Positions 47,861 to 56,479 are shown, numbered from the stretch's first letter. The stretch is DNA of 64,000 nucleotides from Microbispora bryophytorum (GCF_006874465.1 NZ_VIRL01000006.1:62001-126000); one strand, 5' to 3'. Translations and numbers: made by a program. Notes: generated from the letters alone by a model not told the origin.

Positions 47861-47906
47861 TTGACATGTGGAGCACCGCTCCGCTTATTATCTGGAGCAT
47901 CGCTCC
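47861..47906. promoter_or_regulatory. Promoter with two TetR-type operators
   Basis: TTGACA (47861-47866) and TATTAT (47886-47891), 19 bp apart, are a plausible promoter for the oxidoreductase gene. Palindrome GGAGCACCGCTCC (47870-47882) lies within the spacer and GGAGCATCGCTCC (47894-47906) just downstream; the centres are 24 bp apart. Only the central triplet differs between the copies. Confidence 0.7.
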
Positions 47907-47942
47907 GAATCGTAGTCGTCCGGTAGTCGTCAAGGAGGACCG

Positions 47943-48950
47943 ATGCCCACGATGAAGGCCGTCCGCATGCACAGGACCGGGGAGCCGGGGGTTCTGGCGG
48001 TGGAGGAGGTTCCCCGCCCCGAGCCCGGTCCCGGGGACGTGCTCGTCCAGGTCCACGCGGCCGGGATGAACCCGCCCGACTGGTACGTCCGCAGGGGTTT
48101 TTCGAACCTTCCGGAGAAGATGCGGCCCACGTTTCCGCTGCCGTACACGCCGGGATCGGACATCTCCGGCGTGGTCGTGGCCGTCGGCCGCGGCGTCGGC
48201 GAGTGGCAGGAGGGCGACGAGGTCTTCGGGCTCGTGCGTTTTCCCGCCGAGGAGCACGGGGGAAGGGGGTACGCCGAGTACACCACCTCACCCGCGTCCC
48301 ACCTGGCCCGCAAGCCCGCCTCGCTCAGCCACGTCGAGGCGGCCGCCGTGCCGATGGCGGGGCTCACCGCCTACCAGTTCGTCTTCGACCACATCAAGCT
48401 CGACGAGGGACGCAGGGTGCTGGTCAACGGCGCCGCCGGCGGGGTCGGCCACTTCGCGGTGCAGCTCGCCAAGGCGCGGGGCGCGTACGTCATCGGGGTC
48501 GCCTCAGGACGGCACGAGACGTTCCTGCGGGAGCTGGGGGTGGACGAGTTCGTCGACTACACGACCACCCGTGCGGAGGACGAGGTGCGGGACGTGGACG
48601 TGCTCATCGACGCCGTGGGCGGGGAGGACGCCCATCGGTACCTGCGGGTGCTGCGGCCCGGCGGCGTGATCAGTCCGGTCTTCTACGGCGAGTACCACCG
48701 GGAGCGCGCGGCCGAGCTGGGCATCACCTTCCGGTCCGGCCAGGTCCACTCGGACGGAAAGCAGATGGCCGAGCTGGGACGCCTGCTCGAAGAGGGCCGG
48801 CTGCGCGTCGGGCTGGACTCCGTCTTCCCGCTCGCCGAGGCCGCCGGAGCCCATGAACGGGCCGAGCGCGGGCACATCCAGGGCAAGATCGTTCTACGGG
48901 TCGTGCCAGACCAGGTAGACCGGGCAGCCAAGGCGGACCAGACGGGCTAG
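47943..48950 (+). CDS. NADP-dependent quinone oxidoreductase (MDR superfamily)
   Basis: A 335-residue zinc-independent medium-chain dehydrogenase/reductase. The Rossmann motif is VLVNGAAGGVGHFAVQLAKARGA (AxxGxxG) near residue 155. EVPRPEPGPGDVLVQVHAAGMNPPDWYVR at the N-terminus and LPYTPGSDISGVVVAVG are typical of the quinone oxidoreductase group, without the four structural Cys. ATG 47943 follows AAGGAGG. It is the likely target of the divergent TetR regulator. Its stop TAG shares the palindrome CTAG with the stop of the convergent regulator gene. Confidence 0.9.
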   Translation: MPTMKAVRMHRTGEPGVLAVEEVPRPEPGPGDVLVQVHAAGMNPPDWYVRRGFSNLPEKMRPTFPLPYTPGSDISGVVVAVGRGVGEWQEGDEVFGLVRFPAEEHGGRGYAEYTTSPASHLARKPASLSHVEAAAVPMAGLTAYQFVFDHIKLDEGRRVLVNGAAGGVGHFAVQLAKARGAYVIGVASGRHETFLRELGVDEFVDYTTTRAEDEVRDVDVLIDAVGGEDAHRYLRVLRPGGVISPVFYGEYHRERAAELGITFRSGQVHSDGKQMAELGRLLEEGRLRVGLDSVFPLAEAAGAHERAERGHIQGKIVLRVVPDQVDRAAKADQTG

Positions 48951-49579
48951 ATCGGCAGCCCGGCCTCCAGGTAGCCGAGGGCCTCGTCGAGCAGCACGGG
49001 CAGCGGCGTCCTGCCGTCCTGCTCCACCCACGTGAACAACGCCGGGAGCAGGACCCCCATGACCGCGCCGGCGAGCGTCCGTACGGCGGGGCTGCGGGGG
49101 TCGCGGCCCGCCCGCTCGGCCACCGCGCCCGCGAGCGTGTCGATCGTGGCGAACAGTCCCTCCACGGTCCGGGCCCGCAGTGCGGGCACGGAGGCGGACA
49201 GCCTGGTCCGGGCCAGGGCCTGATCGAGCTCCTCGGCCCCGATCGACTCGAAGGCGGTGCGGAACGCGGCGCGCAGCGCGGCCAGCGGGGGCAGGTCCGG
49301 CGGCTGGGCCTTGATCGCCTCCATGAGGATCGGGTCGTAGTCGTCCTGGGTGACCACGTCCTCCTTCGTGGGGAAGTAGCGGAAGAACGTGCTGGGGGAG
49401 ACCTCCGCCGCCTCCGCGATCTGCTCGACCGTCGTGGCCTCGTACCCCTGCTCGGCGAACAGCCGCAGGGCCTCCTCCTGGATGGTCCTGCGGGTCTTGG
49501 CCTTCTTGCGCTCGCGCAGGCTCGTGACAACGCGATCGGAGGAGTGCGGGGTCCGGTCAGCGCGCTGTGGTGAGCTCAT
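48947..49579 (-). CDS. TetR-family regulator of an MFS efflux pump
   Basis: A 210-residue repressor: helix-turn-helix in RRTIQEEALRLFAEQGYEATTVEQIAEAAEVSPSTFFRYF then PTKEDVV, and a helical ligand domain ending VEQDGRTPLPVLLDEALGYLEAG. ATG 49579 overlaps the preceding efflux-pump gene by 23 bp, so the two are co-transcribed and coupled. It probably binds the 21-bp palindrome next to the pump start codon. Its stop codon overlaps the convergent oxidoreductase stop (CTAG). Confidence 0.92.
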   Translation of the reverse strand: MSSPQRADRTPHSSDRVVTSLRERKKAKTRRTIQEEALRLFAEQGYEATTVEQIAEAAEVSPSTFFRYFPTKEDVVTQDDYDPILMEAIKAQPPDLPPLAALRAAFRTAFESIGAEELDQALARTRLSASVPALRARTVEGLFATIDTLAGAVAERAGRDPRSPAVRTLAGAVMGVLLPALFTWVEQDGRTPLPVLLDEALGYLEAGLPI

Positions 49580-51068
49580 GCCCCGATTCTGCCGTCTTTC
49601 CGCCCTCGGCCGTACTCCCCGGTAGGAAGGCCGCCACCAGGACGGCGGCCAGCGCCGACGCGGCACCGCACACCAGCAGGACCAGGTCCATGCCACTCAG
49701 GAACGCCTCCCTGGCGGCGTACAGGAGCGCGGCGTCTCCCGTACGCGCGGCCAGGACCGCCGCCGCCGCGATCGAGTCGCCCGCCGCCTCCGGGCTCCCC
49801 TCCGGCAGTCCGGAGGCGTACGCCGCGGACAGAACGCTGCCGAGGGCGGCCACGCCCAGCGCGCCGCCGACCTGACGTACGGTTTGCAGGGTCGCCGAGC
49901 CGGCGCCTGAACGCTCCTCCGGCAGCGTGGCGAGCACGCCGTCCATGGCGGGGACCATGGCCAGGCCCACGCCCGCGCCGAGGACGGCCAGCCACGCCGC
50001 GACGAACCCGTAGCCGGAGGACATCGAGGTCATCGCGCCCAGGCCGAAACCGGCGGCGAGCACGACCAGGCCCGCCGGCATCACCAGGCGCAGTCCGAGG
50101 CGGGCGGTGAGCCGCTCTCCGGCGAGACCGCCGAGCATGAGCCCGGCCACCATGGGGATCATCCGTAGGCCGGTGCCGAATGCGTCGTGGCCGAGCACGG
50201 CCTGCAGGTGCTGGGGGACGACGAACAACACGCCCGACATGCCGAGGCTCACGAACGCCGCGCCGACGGCGCCCCACACGAAGACCCGGCTTCGGAACAG
50301 GCCGAGGTCCAGCATCGGCCGCCGGGTGCGGGCCTCGACGCGGACGAGCACCGCCAGCAGCACCACCCCGGCCGCCAGGCCGGCGAGGACGCGAACGTCG
50401 CCCCATCCGCGGGCCGGCGCCTCGATGACGCCGTACACCAGCGCCGCCAGGCCCGTCACCGACAGCAGCGCGCCGGGGACGTCGGTACGGGGCGCGGCCG
50501 GGTCACGCGACTCGGGAATGAACACGGTCGCCGCCACCGCCGCCACGACGATCACGGGGATGTTGACGAGGAATATCGATCCCCACCAGAAGTGGTCGAG
50601 CAGGTAGCCGCCCACGATGGGACCGAGGGGCAGGCCGAGGGCCATGGCGGCGGTGAAGACGGCGATCGCGCGGCCCCGCTCCCGCGCGCCGAAGATCACC
50701 GGCAGGATCGATGTCGACAGCGGCATGATCACCGCGCCGCCCGCGCCCATGAGCGCGCGGGCCGCGACCAGGGTGCCCGTGCTCGTCGCGAACGTCGCGA
50801 ACACCGACGCGATCCCGAAGGCCACCAGGCCGGCCAGCAGTAGGCGCCTGCGGCCGAAGCGGTCTCCGATCGCACCTGCCGGGAGCATCAGCGCGGCGAA
50901 CGGAACCATGTACGCGTCGACGATCCACTGCAGGTCGCCGGTAGTGGCGTGGAGATCGGCCGCGAGCGTCGGCAGCGCCACGTTGAGCGCCGTCGCGTCC
51001 ATGCCGATGACCAGGGCGCTCAGCACGAGGGCGCCGAGCGCCCACCACCGAGAAGTGAAAGTAGCCAT
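49557..51068 (-). CDS. EmrB/QacA-type MFS efflux pump (14 TM)
   Basis: A 503-residue drug:proton antiporter with 14 hydrophobic segments. Signatures are motif D1 LVIGMDATALNVALPTLAADL in TM1, motif A GAIGDRFGRRRLL after TM2, and motif C LGPIVGGYLLDHFWW in TM5. ATG 51068 lies directly beside a near-perfect palindrome, so transcription is likely blocked by the co-encoded TetR until substrate binds. The stop codon falls within the regulator gene (23-bp overlap). Confidence 0.93.
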   Translation of the reverse strand: MATFTSRWWALGALVLSALVIGMDATALNVALPTLAADLHATTGDLQWIVDAYMVPFAALMLPAGAIGDRFGRRRLLLAGLVAFGIASVFATFATSTGTLVAARALMGAGGAVIMPLSTSILPVIFGARERGRAIAVFTAAMALGLPLGPIVGGYLLDHFWWGSIFLVNIPVIVVAAVAATVFIPESRDPAAPRTDVPGALLSVTGLAALVYGVIEAPARGWGDVRVLAGLAAGVVLLAVLVRVEARTRRPMLDLGLFRSRVFVWGAVGAAFVSLGMSGVLFVVPQHLQAVLGHDAFGTGLRMIPMVAGLMLGGLAGERLTARLGLRLVMPAGLVVLAAGFGLGAMTSMSSGYGFVAAWLAVLGAGVGLAMVPAMDGVLATLPEERSGAGSATLQTVRQVGGALGVAALGSVLSAAYASGLPEGSPEAAGDSIAAAAVLAARTGDAALLYAAREAFLSGMDLVLLVCGAASALAAVLVAAFLPGSTAEGGKTAESGHELTTAR

Positions 51069-51069
51069 A

Positions 51070-51105
51070 TTTTGAAAGTAACTATCAAAAAGTAGCTCCT
51101 GTCAA
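51070..51105 (-). promoter_or_regulatory. Operator/promoter of the efflux-pump operon
   Basis: A 21-bp inverted repeat (51070-51090) with arms TTTTGA-N-AGT and ACT-N-TCAAAA, three A/T positions being unmatched, begins 2 bp from the ATG. A perfect -35 (TTGACA, 51105-51100 on the minus strand) lies upstream, placing the -10 inside the palindrome. Confidence 0.75.
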
Positions 51106-51128
51106 TCTAGGACCGTTGGCCGTAGCGA

Positions 51129-51144
51129 TGTAATCTTGATTACA
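51129..51144 (+). promoter_or_regulatory. Perfect palindrome at the start of a leaderless gene
   Basis: TGTAATCTTGATTACA is a perfect 16-bp palindrome abutting ATG 51144. TAATCT within it is a plausible -10, which would make the transcript leaderless and place the operator on the promoter. Confidence 0.55.
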
Positions 51145-51662
51145 TGTCTGCAGAAGAACAGTTGAGCGCCTGGTTCACCGGCCGGCTGCCGGAGAACTGG
51201 TTCGCCGGGTCCCCCAAGATCGTGGTGGACCGCGAGGAGATCACCGTGCTGGGCACGCTCCCGCCGTTGTCGGTGGCCGAAGGGCTCCCCGACGCGGAGC
51301 GCGCCGCGGCGATGGACGGGTACGTCGAGCGGTTCCGTGAGGAGACGCGCGAGCGCAGGATCGACATCGCCGGAGAGGCCGAGCACCGCTTCCGCCGCAA
51401 GGTCTCCTGGGGCGTCGTCGTCGGTGACGAGACAGTGATGTTCACCACTCTTTCCGTCCCCGTCATGACCCGGCTGCGTCAGCCGGAACGGCAGGTCCTC
51501 GACACCCTGGTCGCCGCCGGTGTCGCACGCAGCCGAAGCGACGCGCTGGCCTGGTGCGTCAGGCTCGTCGGCAAACACACCGACACGTGGCTCGCTGACC
51601 TGCGCGACGCCCTCCAGCACGTGGACCGGATCAGGGCGGAGGGTCCCGGAGGATTGGACTGA
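51144..51662 (+). CDS. Conserved small protein with RHH-like C-terminus
   Basis: A 172-residue protein of unknown family. The N-terminal half (EEQLSAWFTGRLPENWFAGSPKIVVDREEITVLG) looks like a small alpha/beta ligand or nucleotide-associated domain. The C-terminal part (LRQPERQVLDTLVAAGVARSRSDALAWCVRLVGKH) resembles a ribbon-helix-helix segment. ATG 51144 directly follows a perfect palindrome, consistent with autoregulation of a leaderless gene (inference). No operon partner is adjacent. Confidence 0.6.
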   Translation: MSAEEQLSAWFTGRLPENWFAGSPKIVVDREEITVLGTLPPLSVAEGLPDAERAAAMDGYVERFREETRERRIDIAGEAEHRFRRKVSWGVVVGDETVMFTTLSVPVMTRLRQPERQVLDTLVAAGVARSRSDALAWCVRLVGKHTDTWLADLRDALQHVDRIRAEGPGGLD

Positions 51663-51942
51663 ACCAATTCGCCGAGAGGTCTGGACCATTCGAATTGGCC
51701 TATACCAATGTGTAAGGCCGGTCAGGCGGGTAAGGGGAAGGAGCACGTTTTTTCAACAGGGCCAGGGTGGGTAAGGTCCCACAACATCACGGCCGCTGCC
51801 TGCGCTGATGCTCTTCAGGGCCGTGATGTAAAGAATGGCGCCGATATGCAGGAGTGGAAACACGGTGGTCTACTCCAATTGGATTCGGCGGCCATTCTCC
51901 GCTGATGATGCTCTGGCCCTGAGAGATTAAGGAGCGGCCCCC
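51663..51942 (+). other. 5' leader region of pckG with hairpins
   Basis: 280 bp upstream of pckG. It has an inverted repeat CCAATTCG (51664-51671)/CGAATTGG (51691-51698) and a longer one with 11-bp arms, ACATCACGGCC (51784-51794) and GGCCGTGATGT (51819-51829). TAAGGAG (51928-51934) is the pckG ribosome site. No protein gene is supported. Confidence 0.55.
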
Positions 51943-53883
51943 GTGTCCATTTCAGTAGAGGTACCGACGCCCACCACCCACGGCGATCTGGCGGACTGGG
52001 TGAGGCGGATCGCGGAGCTGACCCAGCCGGACCGGGTCGAATGGTGCGACGGCTCCGAGGCCGAATGGACGCGCCTGACCAACCTCCTGGTCGAACAGGG
52101 CACCCTCAAGCGGCTGGTCAAGCGCCCCAACAGCTTCTACGCGGCCTCGGACCCCAGCGACGTCGCGCGCGTGGAGGACCGCACGTTCATCTGCTCGGAG
52201 CGTGAGGAGGACGCCGGGCCGACCAACAACTGGATCGCGCCCGACGAGATGCGCCGCACGTTCGCCACCCTGTTCGAGGGCTGCATGCGGGGCCGGACGA
52301 TGTACGTCGTGCCGTTCTGCATGGGCCCCCTGGGCGGGACCATCTCACAGCTCGGCGTCGAGATCACCGACTCGCCGTACGTCGTGGTGTCGATGCGGAT
52401 CATGACCAGGATGGGAGAGGCGGCGCTGCGCCTCATCGAGGAGCGCGGAGCGGCGCGAAAGGCCCGAGAGAGCGAGGCACGAGCCAACGAGGGCCGCAGC
52501 AAGCGCGACCACGAGGACGGAGCGGCGCGAAAGGCCCGAGAGAGCGAGGCGCGAGCCAACGAGGGCCGCAGCAAGCGCGACCACGAGGACGGCGACTTCG
52601 TCAAGGCGGTCCACTCGGTGGGCGCGCCCCTGGAGCCGGGCCAGGCCGACGTGCCGTGGCCGTGCAGCCGGACCAAGTACATCAGCCACTTCCCGGAGAC
52701 CCGTGAGATCTGGTCGTACGGCTCGGGCTACGGCGGCAACGCGCTGCTGGGCAAGAAGTGCTACGCGCTGCGGATCGCCAGCGCGATGGCCCGCGACGAG
52801 GGCTGGCTGGCCGAGCACATGCTGATTCTCAAGCTCACTCCGCCGCAGGGCGAGGCGAGGTACGTCGCGGCGGCCTTCCCGTCGGCGTGCGGCAAGACGA
52901 ACCTCGCCATGCTCCAGCCCACGATCCCGGGCTGGAAGGTCGAGACGATCGGCGACGACATCGCCTGGATGCGCTTCGGCCCGGACGGCCGGCTGTACGC
53001 GATCAACCCGGAGGCCGGCTTCTTCGGCGTCGCGCCCGGGACCGGCGAGTCCACGAACGCCAACGCCATCAAGACGCTGTGGGGCAACAGCATCTTCACG
53101 AACGTCGCGCTGACCGACGACGGGGACGTCTGGTGGGAGGGCCTCACGGACGAGCCGCCCGCGCACCTCACCGACTGGAAGGGCCGTGACTGGACACCGA
53201 AGTCCGGCGAGCCCGCCGCCCACCCGAACGCCCGGTTCACCACTCCGGCCGAGCAGTGCCCGACGATCGCGGGCGAGTGGCAGGACCCGGCCGGAGTGCC
53301 GATCTCGGCCATCCTGTTCGGCGGCCGCAGGGCGACCGCGGTGCCGCTGGTGACCGAGTCGCTGAGCTGGCGGCACGGCGTCTTCCTGGGCGCCAACGTG
53401 GCCTCGGAGAAGACCGCGGCGGCCGAGGGCAAGGTCGGCGAGCTGCGCCGCGACCCGTTCGCGATGCTGCCGTTCTGCGGCTACAACATGGGCGACTACT
53501 TCGCGCACTGGATCGAGGTCGGGACGATGACCGACCCGGAGAAGCTGCCCAGGATCTACTACGTGAACTGGTTCCGCAAGGACGCGAACGGGCGCTTCCT
53601 GTGGCCGGGCTTCGGCGAGAACAGCCGGGTGCTCAAGTGGATCGTCGACCGGCTGAACGGCGTGGCGGACGCCGTGCCCACGCCGATCGGCAACCTGCCG
53701 GCCTCGCTCGACACCGAGGGCCTCGACATCACGCCCGAGGACATGGAGCTCCTGCTCAGCGTCGATCCCGAAGTGTGGCGCGAGGAGGCCGAGCTGATCC
53801 CGCCCCACTTCGAGACCTTCGGCGACCACATGCCGAAGGAGCTGTGGGACGAGTACCGCGCCCTCGTCCAACGGCTCGGCTGA
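51943..53883 (+). CDS. pckG: GTP-dependent phosphoenolpyruvate carboxykinase with tandem insertion
   Basis: A 646-residue GTP-type PEPCK converting oxaloacetate to PEP at the entry to gluconeogenesis. Visible motifs are the kinase P-loop [15 protein letters not shown] near residue 315, [34 protein letters not shown] and the C-terminal [23 protein letters not shown]. Residues 169-216 are a 48-residue insertion of two near-identical 24-residue units (beginning [16 protein letters not shown]). Without it the sequence reads [15 protein letters not shown] as in other actinomycetes, so the frame and active site are kept. GTG 51943 follows TAAGGAG. Typical family length is about 600. Confidence 0.95.
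   Translation: MSISVEVPTPTTHGDLADWVRRIAELTQPDRVEWCDGSEAEWTRLTNLLVEQGTLKRLVKRPNSFYAASDPSDVARVEDRTFICSEREEDAGPTNNWIAPDEMRRTFATLFEGCMRGRTMYVVPFCMGPLGGTISQLGVEITDSPYVVVSMRIMTRMGEAALRLIEERGAARKARESEARANEGRSKRDHEDGAARKARESEARANEGRSKRDHEDGDFVKAVHSVGAPLEPGQADVPWPCSRTKYISHFPETREIWSYGSGYGGNALLGKKCYALRIASAMARDEGWLAEHMLILKLTPPQGEARYVAAAFPSACGKTNLAMLQPTIPGWKVETIGDDIAWMRFGPDGRLYAINPEAGFFGVAPGTGESTNANAIKTLWGNSIFTNVALTDDGDVWWEGLTDEPPAHLTDWKGRDWTPKSGEPAAHPNARFTTPAEQCPTIAGEWQDPAGVPISAILFGGRRATAVPLVTESLSWRHGVFLGANVASEKTAAAEGKVGELRRDPFAMLPFCGYNMGDYFAHWIEVGTMTDPEKLPRIYYVNWFRKDANGRFLWPGFGENSRVLKWIVDRLNGVADAVPTPIGNLPASLDTEGLDITPEDMELLLSVDPEVWREEAELIPPHFETFGDHMPKELWDEYRALVQRLG
52447..52590 (+). repeat. Tandem 72-bp insertion inside pckG
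   Basis: Two units, 52447-52518 and 52519-52590, differ at one position (GCA versus GCG, both Ala). Each encodes [16 protein letters not shown] then RSKRDHED. The insertion is exactly in frame. Confidence 0.93.
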
Positions 53884-53910
53884 GCCGGCCGGCTTCGACC
53901 CCCGGCCGGC
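53884..53910 (+). terminator. Terminator hairpin after pckG
   Basis: GCCGGCCGG (53884-53892) and CCGGCCGGC (53902-53910) form a perfect 9-bp stem around a 9-nt loop directly after the stop codon. Confidence 0.75.
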
Positions 53911-54068
53911 ACGCCGTCCAGGCCCACCGGCCGCGGGCCCGTGGGCCCTCCGACCGCGCGAAGCGGGTTACTCCGGCCGTGCTCAGGAAAGCCCGAGGAG
54001 GGCAGGGCATGCCGGTTCGCCCGCGATAATTGGTGATCGAGCCCCACCAGCGCGAGGAAGAGGGTCGC

Positions 54069-54155
54069 ATGAGCGAGCGCAGTGAGCGAATCGACAAACA
54101 CAGCGCTTGTCGCGAAGTGCCGATCTGTGCGCCGGCAGGTGAGAAGGCGGCATGA
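54069..54155 (+). CDS. 28-residue mini-ORF coupled to the cis-prenyltransferase gene
   Basis: ATG 54069 is preceded by GAGGAAGAGGG (a good ribosome site). The product begins MSERSERIDKHSACREVP and ends at TGA 54153-54155, which overlaps the ATG of the next gene (ATGA). It could be a leader peptide for translational coupling. The MSERSERID opening is familiar as an N-terminal extension in many Streptosporangiales annotations, so the segment may be a dispersed repeat instead of a dedicated gene (recalled, not computed). Confidence 0.4.
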   Translation: MSERSERIDKHSACREVPICAPAGEKAA

Positions 54156-54913
54156 GCATGCGCGATCTTGTGTACAAGCTGTACGAGCGCAGGCTCGAAC
54201 GGACGCTGTCGTCCGACCAGATTCCCCGCCACGTCGGCATCATCGTGGACGGCAACCGCAGATGGGCGCGGGCCATGGGCCTGCGGGACGTCAGCCGGGG
54301 TCACCAGAAGGGCGCCGACAAGATCTCCGAGCTGCTGGTGTGGTGCCGCGAGGCCGGGGTCGAGTACGTGACGCTGTGGCTGCTCTCCACCGACAACCTC
54401 TCCAGGGACAAGGCCGAGCTCGGACCGCTGCTCCAGGTGATCGAGAACCTCGTGCAGGATCTCGTGGACCAGGGATGGCACATCAACCCCATGGGCTCGC
54501 TCGACCTTCTGCCCGATCACACGGCTCGTGTCCTCAAACATGCAAAAGAAACCACATCGCATCGTCCCGGCCTGATTGTGAACGTTGCCGTTGGGTATGG
54601 AGGAAGGCGTGAGATCGCTGATGCGGTGCGCTCCCTCCTCCAGGAGCACGCCAGCAAGGGCGCGAGTATCGAGGACCTCGTCGAGGTCCTCGACGTCGAG
54701 CACATCGCGGAGCATCTCTACACGCGCGGCCTGCCCGATCCGGATCTCGTCATCCGGACCTCGGGAGAGCAGCGACTCTCTGGATTCCTGCTCTGGCAGA
54801 GCGCCCACTCCGAGTTCTACTTCTGCGAGGCCTACTGGCCCGACTTCCGCAGAGTCGACTTCCTGCGGGCGCTCCGCTCGTACGCCGCACGACACCGTCG
54901 GTACGGCTCCTGA
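54152..54913 (+). CDS. cis-prenyltransferase (isoprenyl diphosphate synthase)
   Basis: A 253-residue UppS-family enzyme that adds isopentenyl diphosphate in cis configuration to an allylic primer for lipid carriers of cell-wall synthesis. The catalytic Asp lies in HVGIIVDGNRRWARAMGL, and the C-terminal DLVIRTSGEQRLSGFLLWQ binds diphosphate. The size (about 250) is that of the short-product (Z,E-farnesyl) enzymes of the Rv1086 type rather than the ~300-residue decaprenyl enzymes, though product length is not proven. ATG 54152 overlaps a mini-ORF stop; ATG 54158 is an alternative. Confidence 0.93.
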   Translation: MSMRDLVYKLYERRLERTLSSDQIPRHVGIIVDGNRRWARAMGLRDVSRGHQKGADKISELLVWCREAGVEYVTLWLLSTDNLSRDKAELGPLLQVIENLVQDLVDQGWHINPMGSLDLLPDHTARVLKHAKETTSHRPGLIVNVAVGYGGRREIADAVRSLLQEHASKGASIEDLVEVLDVEHIAEHLYTRGLPDPDLVIRTSGEQRLSGFLLWQSAHSEFYFCEAYWPDFRRVDFLRALRSYAARHRRYGS

Positions 54914-54969
54914 GACGGTACGTGAACAGCGTCTTTCCGCCTGCGTAAACCTATTGGGCTGGGGAGATT

Positions 54970-55153
54970 CGTTACGTAACGTGGTAGCTGAGCGGCCGTC
55001 GAGGGGATCGGCGGCCACCACCTCGGGAGAGGGCCCGTCCTTGCGCGACCACCATGCGAGGAGGGCCGGAGCCCCGGTCTGCTCTCGCAGGTCACGGGCC
55101 CGGTCCGTTCACCACCAGTCAAGGCAGGGCGCCCACCTCAGGCGCCCGGGGGA
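54970..55153 (+). other. Leader region of the PhoH gene
   Basis: Contains a 12-bp palindrome CGTTACGTAACG (54970-54981) and a 7-bp hairpin GGGCGCC (55127-55133)/GGCGCCC (55141-55147) directly before the ribosome site GGGGAG (55148-55153). No riboswitch class I know is recognisable in the 240 bp. Confidence 0.45.
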
Positions 55154-55159
55154 GAACGC

Positions 55160-56470
55160 GTGGCAGTGTCCTCGAGCAACCCGTCCACATCCCGCACCTA
55201 CGTTCTGGACACGTCCGTCCTGCTCGCCGACCCGGCGGCGATGAGCCGCTTCGCCGAGCACGAGGTCGTCGTCCCGATCGTCGTCATCACGGAACTGGAG
55301 GCCAAGCGCCACCACCCCGAGCTCGGCTACTTCGCCCGGGAGGCTCTGCGCTTCCTCGATGACCTCAGAGTGCGGTACGGACGGCTGGATGAGCCCATGC
55401 CGATCGGCGACGGGAACATCCGGGTCGAGCTGAACCATAGTGATCCGTCCTGCCTCCCGGCGGGCTTCCGCCTGGGCGACAACGACACCCGCATCCTCAC
55501 CGTCGCGCAGAACCTCGCGGCGGAGGGCAAGGACGTGGTGCTGGTGTCGAAGGACCTTCCGATGCGGGTCAAGGCGGCGTCCATCGGCCTCAGCGCGGAG
55601 GAGTACCGCGCCGGCATGGTGGTCGAGTCCGGCTGGACCGGCATGGCGGAGCTCCAGGTCACCACGGAGGAGATGGACGCCCTCTTCGAGTCCGGCACGG
55701 CCGACATCGACGAGGCGCGCGACCTGCCGTGCCACACCGGCCTGCGGCTGCTGTCGAGCCGCGGCTCCGCGCTCGGCCGCGTCCTGCCGGACAAGTCGGT
55801 ACGTCTGGTGAGGGGCGACCGTGAGGTCTTCGGGCTGCACGGCCGGTCGGCGGAGCAGCGGATCGCGCTCGACCTGCTGATGGATCCCGACGTCGGCATC
55901 GTCTCGATGGGCGGGCGGGCCGGCACCGGCAAGTCCGCGCTGGCGCTGTGCGCGGGCCTGGAGGCGGTGCTGGAGCGCCGCCAGCATCGCAAGATCATTG
56001 TCTTCCGCCCGCTGTACGCCGTGGGCGGCCAGGAGCTCGGCTACCTGCCCGGCTCGGAGAACGACAAGATGGGCCCGTGGGCCCAGGCGGTCTACGACAC
56101 GCTGGGCGCGGTGACGTCCCCCGAGGTGATCGAGGAGGTCATCGACCGGGGGATGCTGGAGGTCCTGCCGCTGACCCACATCCGCGGCCGTTCCCTCCAC
56201 GACGCCTTCGTGATCGTGGACGAGGCGCAGTCGCTGGAGCGCGGGGTGCTGCTGACCGTGCTGTCCCGCATCGGCGCCAACTCGCGGGTCGTGCTCACCC
56301 ACGACATCGCCCAGCGCGACAACCTGCGGGTGGGCCGGCACGACGGCGTCGTCGCCGTGGTGGAGAAGCTCAAGGGCCACCCGCTGTTCGCCCACATCAC
56401 GCTGACCAGGTCCGAGCGGTCGCCGATCGCCGCCCTGGTGACCGAGATGCTGGAGGACATCACGCTCTGA
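55160..56470 (+). CDS. PIN-PhoH fusion ATPase/RNase (PhoH2-like)
   Basis: A 436-residue protein combining an N-terminal PIN ribonuclease domain ([40 protein letters not shown]) with a C-terminal PhoH-type helicase ATPase (Walker [19 protein letters not shown] near residue 255, Walker [19 protein letters not shown], the [11 protein letters not shown] loop). In mycobacteria PhoH2 unwinds and cleaves RNA and may act in stress adaptation. GTG 55160 follows GGGGGAG, with a hairpin just upstream that could affect initiation. Confidence 0.94.
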   Translation: MAVSSSNPSTSRTYVLDTSVLLADPAAMSRFAEHEVVVPIVVITELEAKRHHPELGYFAREALRFLDDLRVRYGRLDEPMPIGDGNIRVELNHSDPSCLPAGFRLGDNDTRILTVAQNLAAEGKDVVLVSKDLPMRVKAASIGLSAEEYRAGMVVESGWTGMAELQVTTEEMDALFESGTADIDEARDLPCHTGLRLLSSRGSALGRVLPDKSVRLVRGDREVFGLHGRSAEQRIALDLLMDPDVGIVSMGGRAGTGKSALALCAGLEAVLERRQHRKIIVFRPLYAVGGQELGYLPGSENDKMGPWAQAVYDTLGAVTSPEVIEEVIDRGMLEVLPLTHIRGRSLHDAFVIVDEAQSLERGVLLTVLSRIGANSRVVLTHDIAQRDNLRVGRHDGVVAVVEKLKGHPLFAHITLTRSERSPIAALVTEMLEDITL

Positions 56471-56479
56471 CCGATCACG

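Noticed and set aside
51708-51905. 65-codon ORF in the pckG leader
   Set aside because: No ribosome site, a possible -10 overlapping its start, and no recognisable family; the region looks like an untranslated leader.
52447-52590. Insertion sequence in pckG
   Set aside because: No inverted ends, target-site duplication or transposase; it is a tandem repeat only.
54914-55159. c-di-AMP (ydaO) or other known riboswitch before the PhoH gene or the cell-wall gene at 59403
   Set aside because: Neither leader shows the conserved GAACC/CCGTC-type blocks of that class; only generic hairpins are visible.
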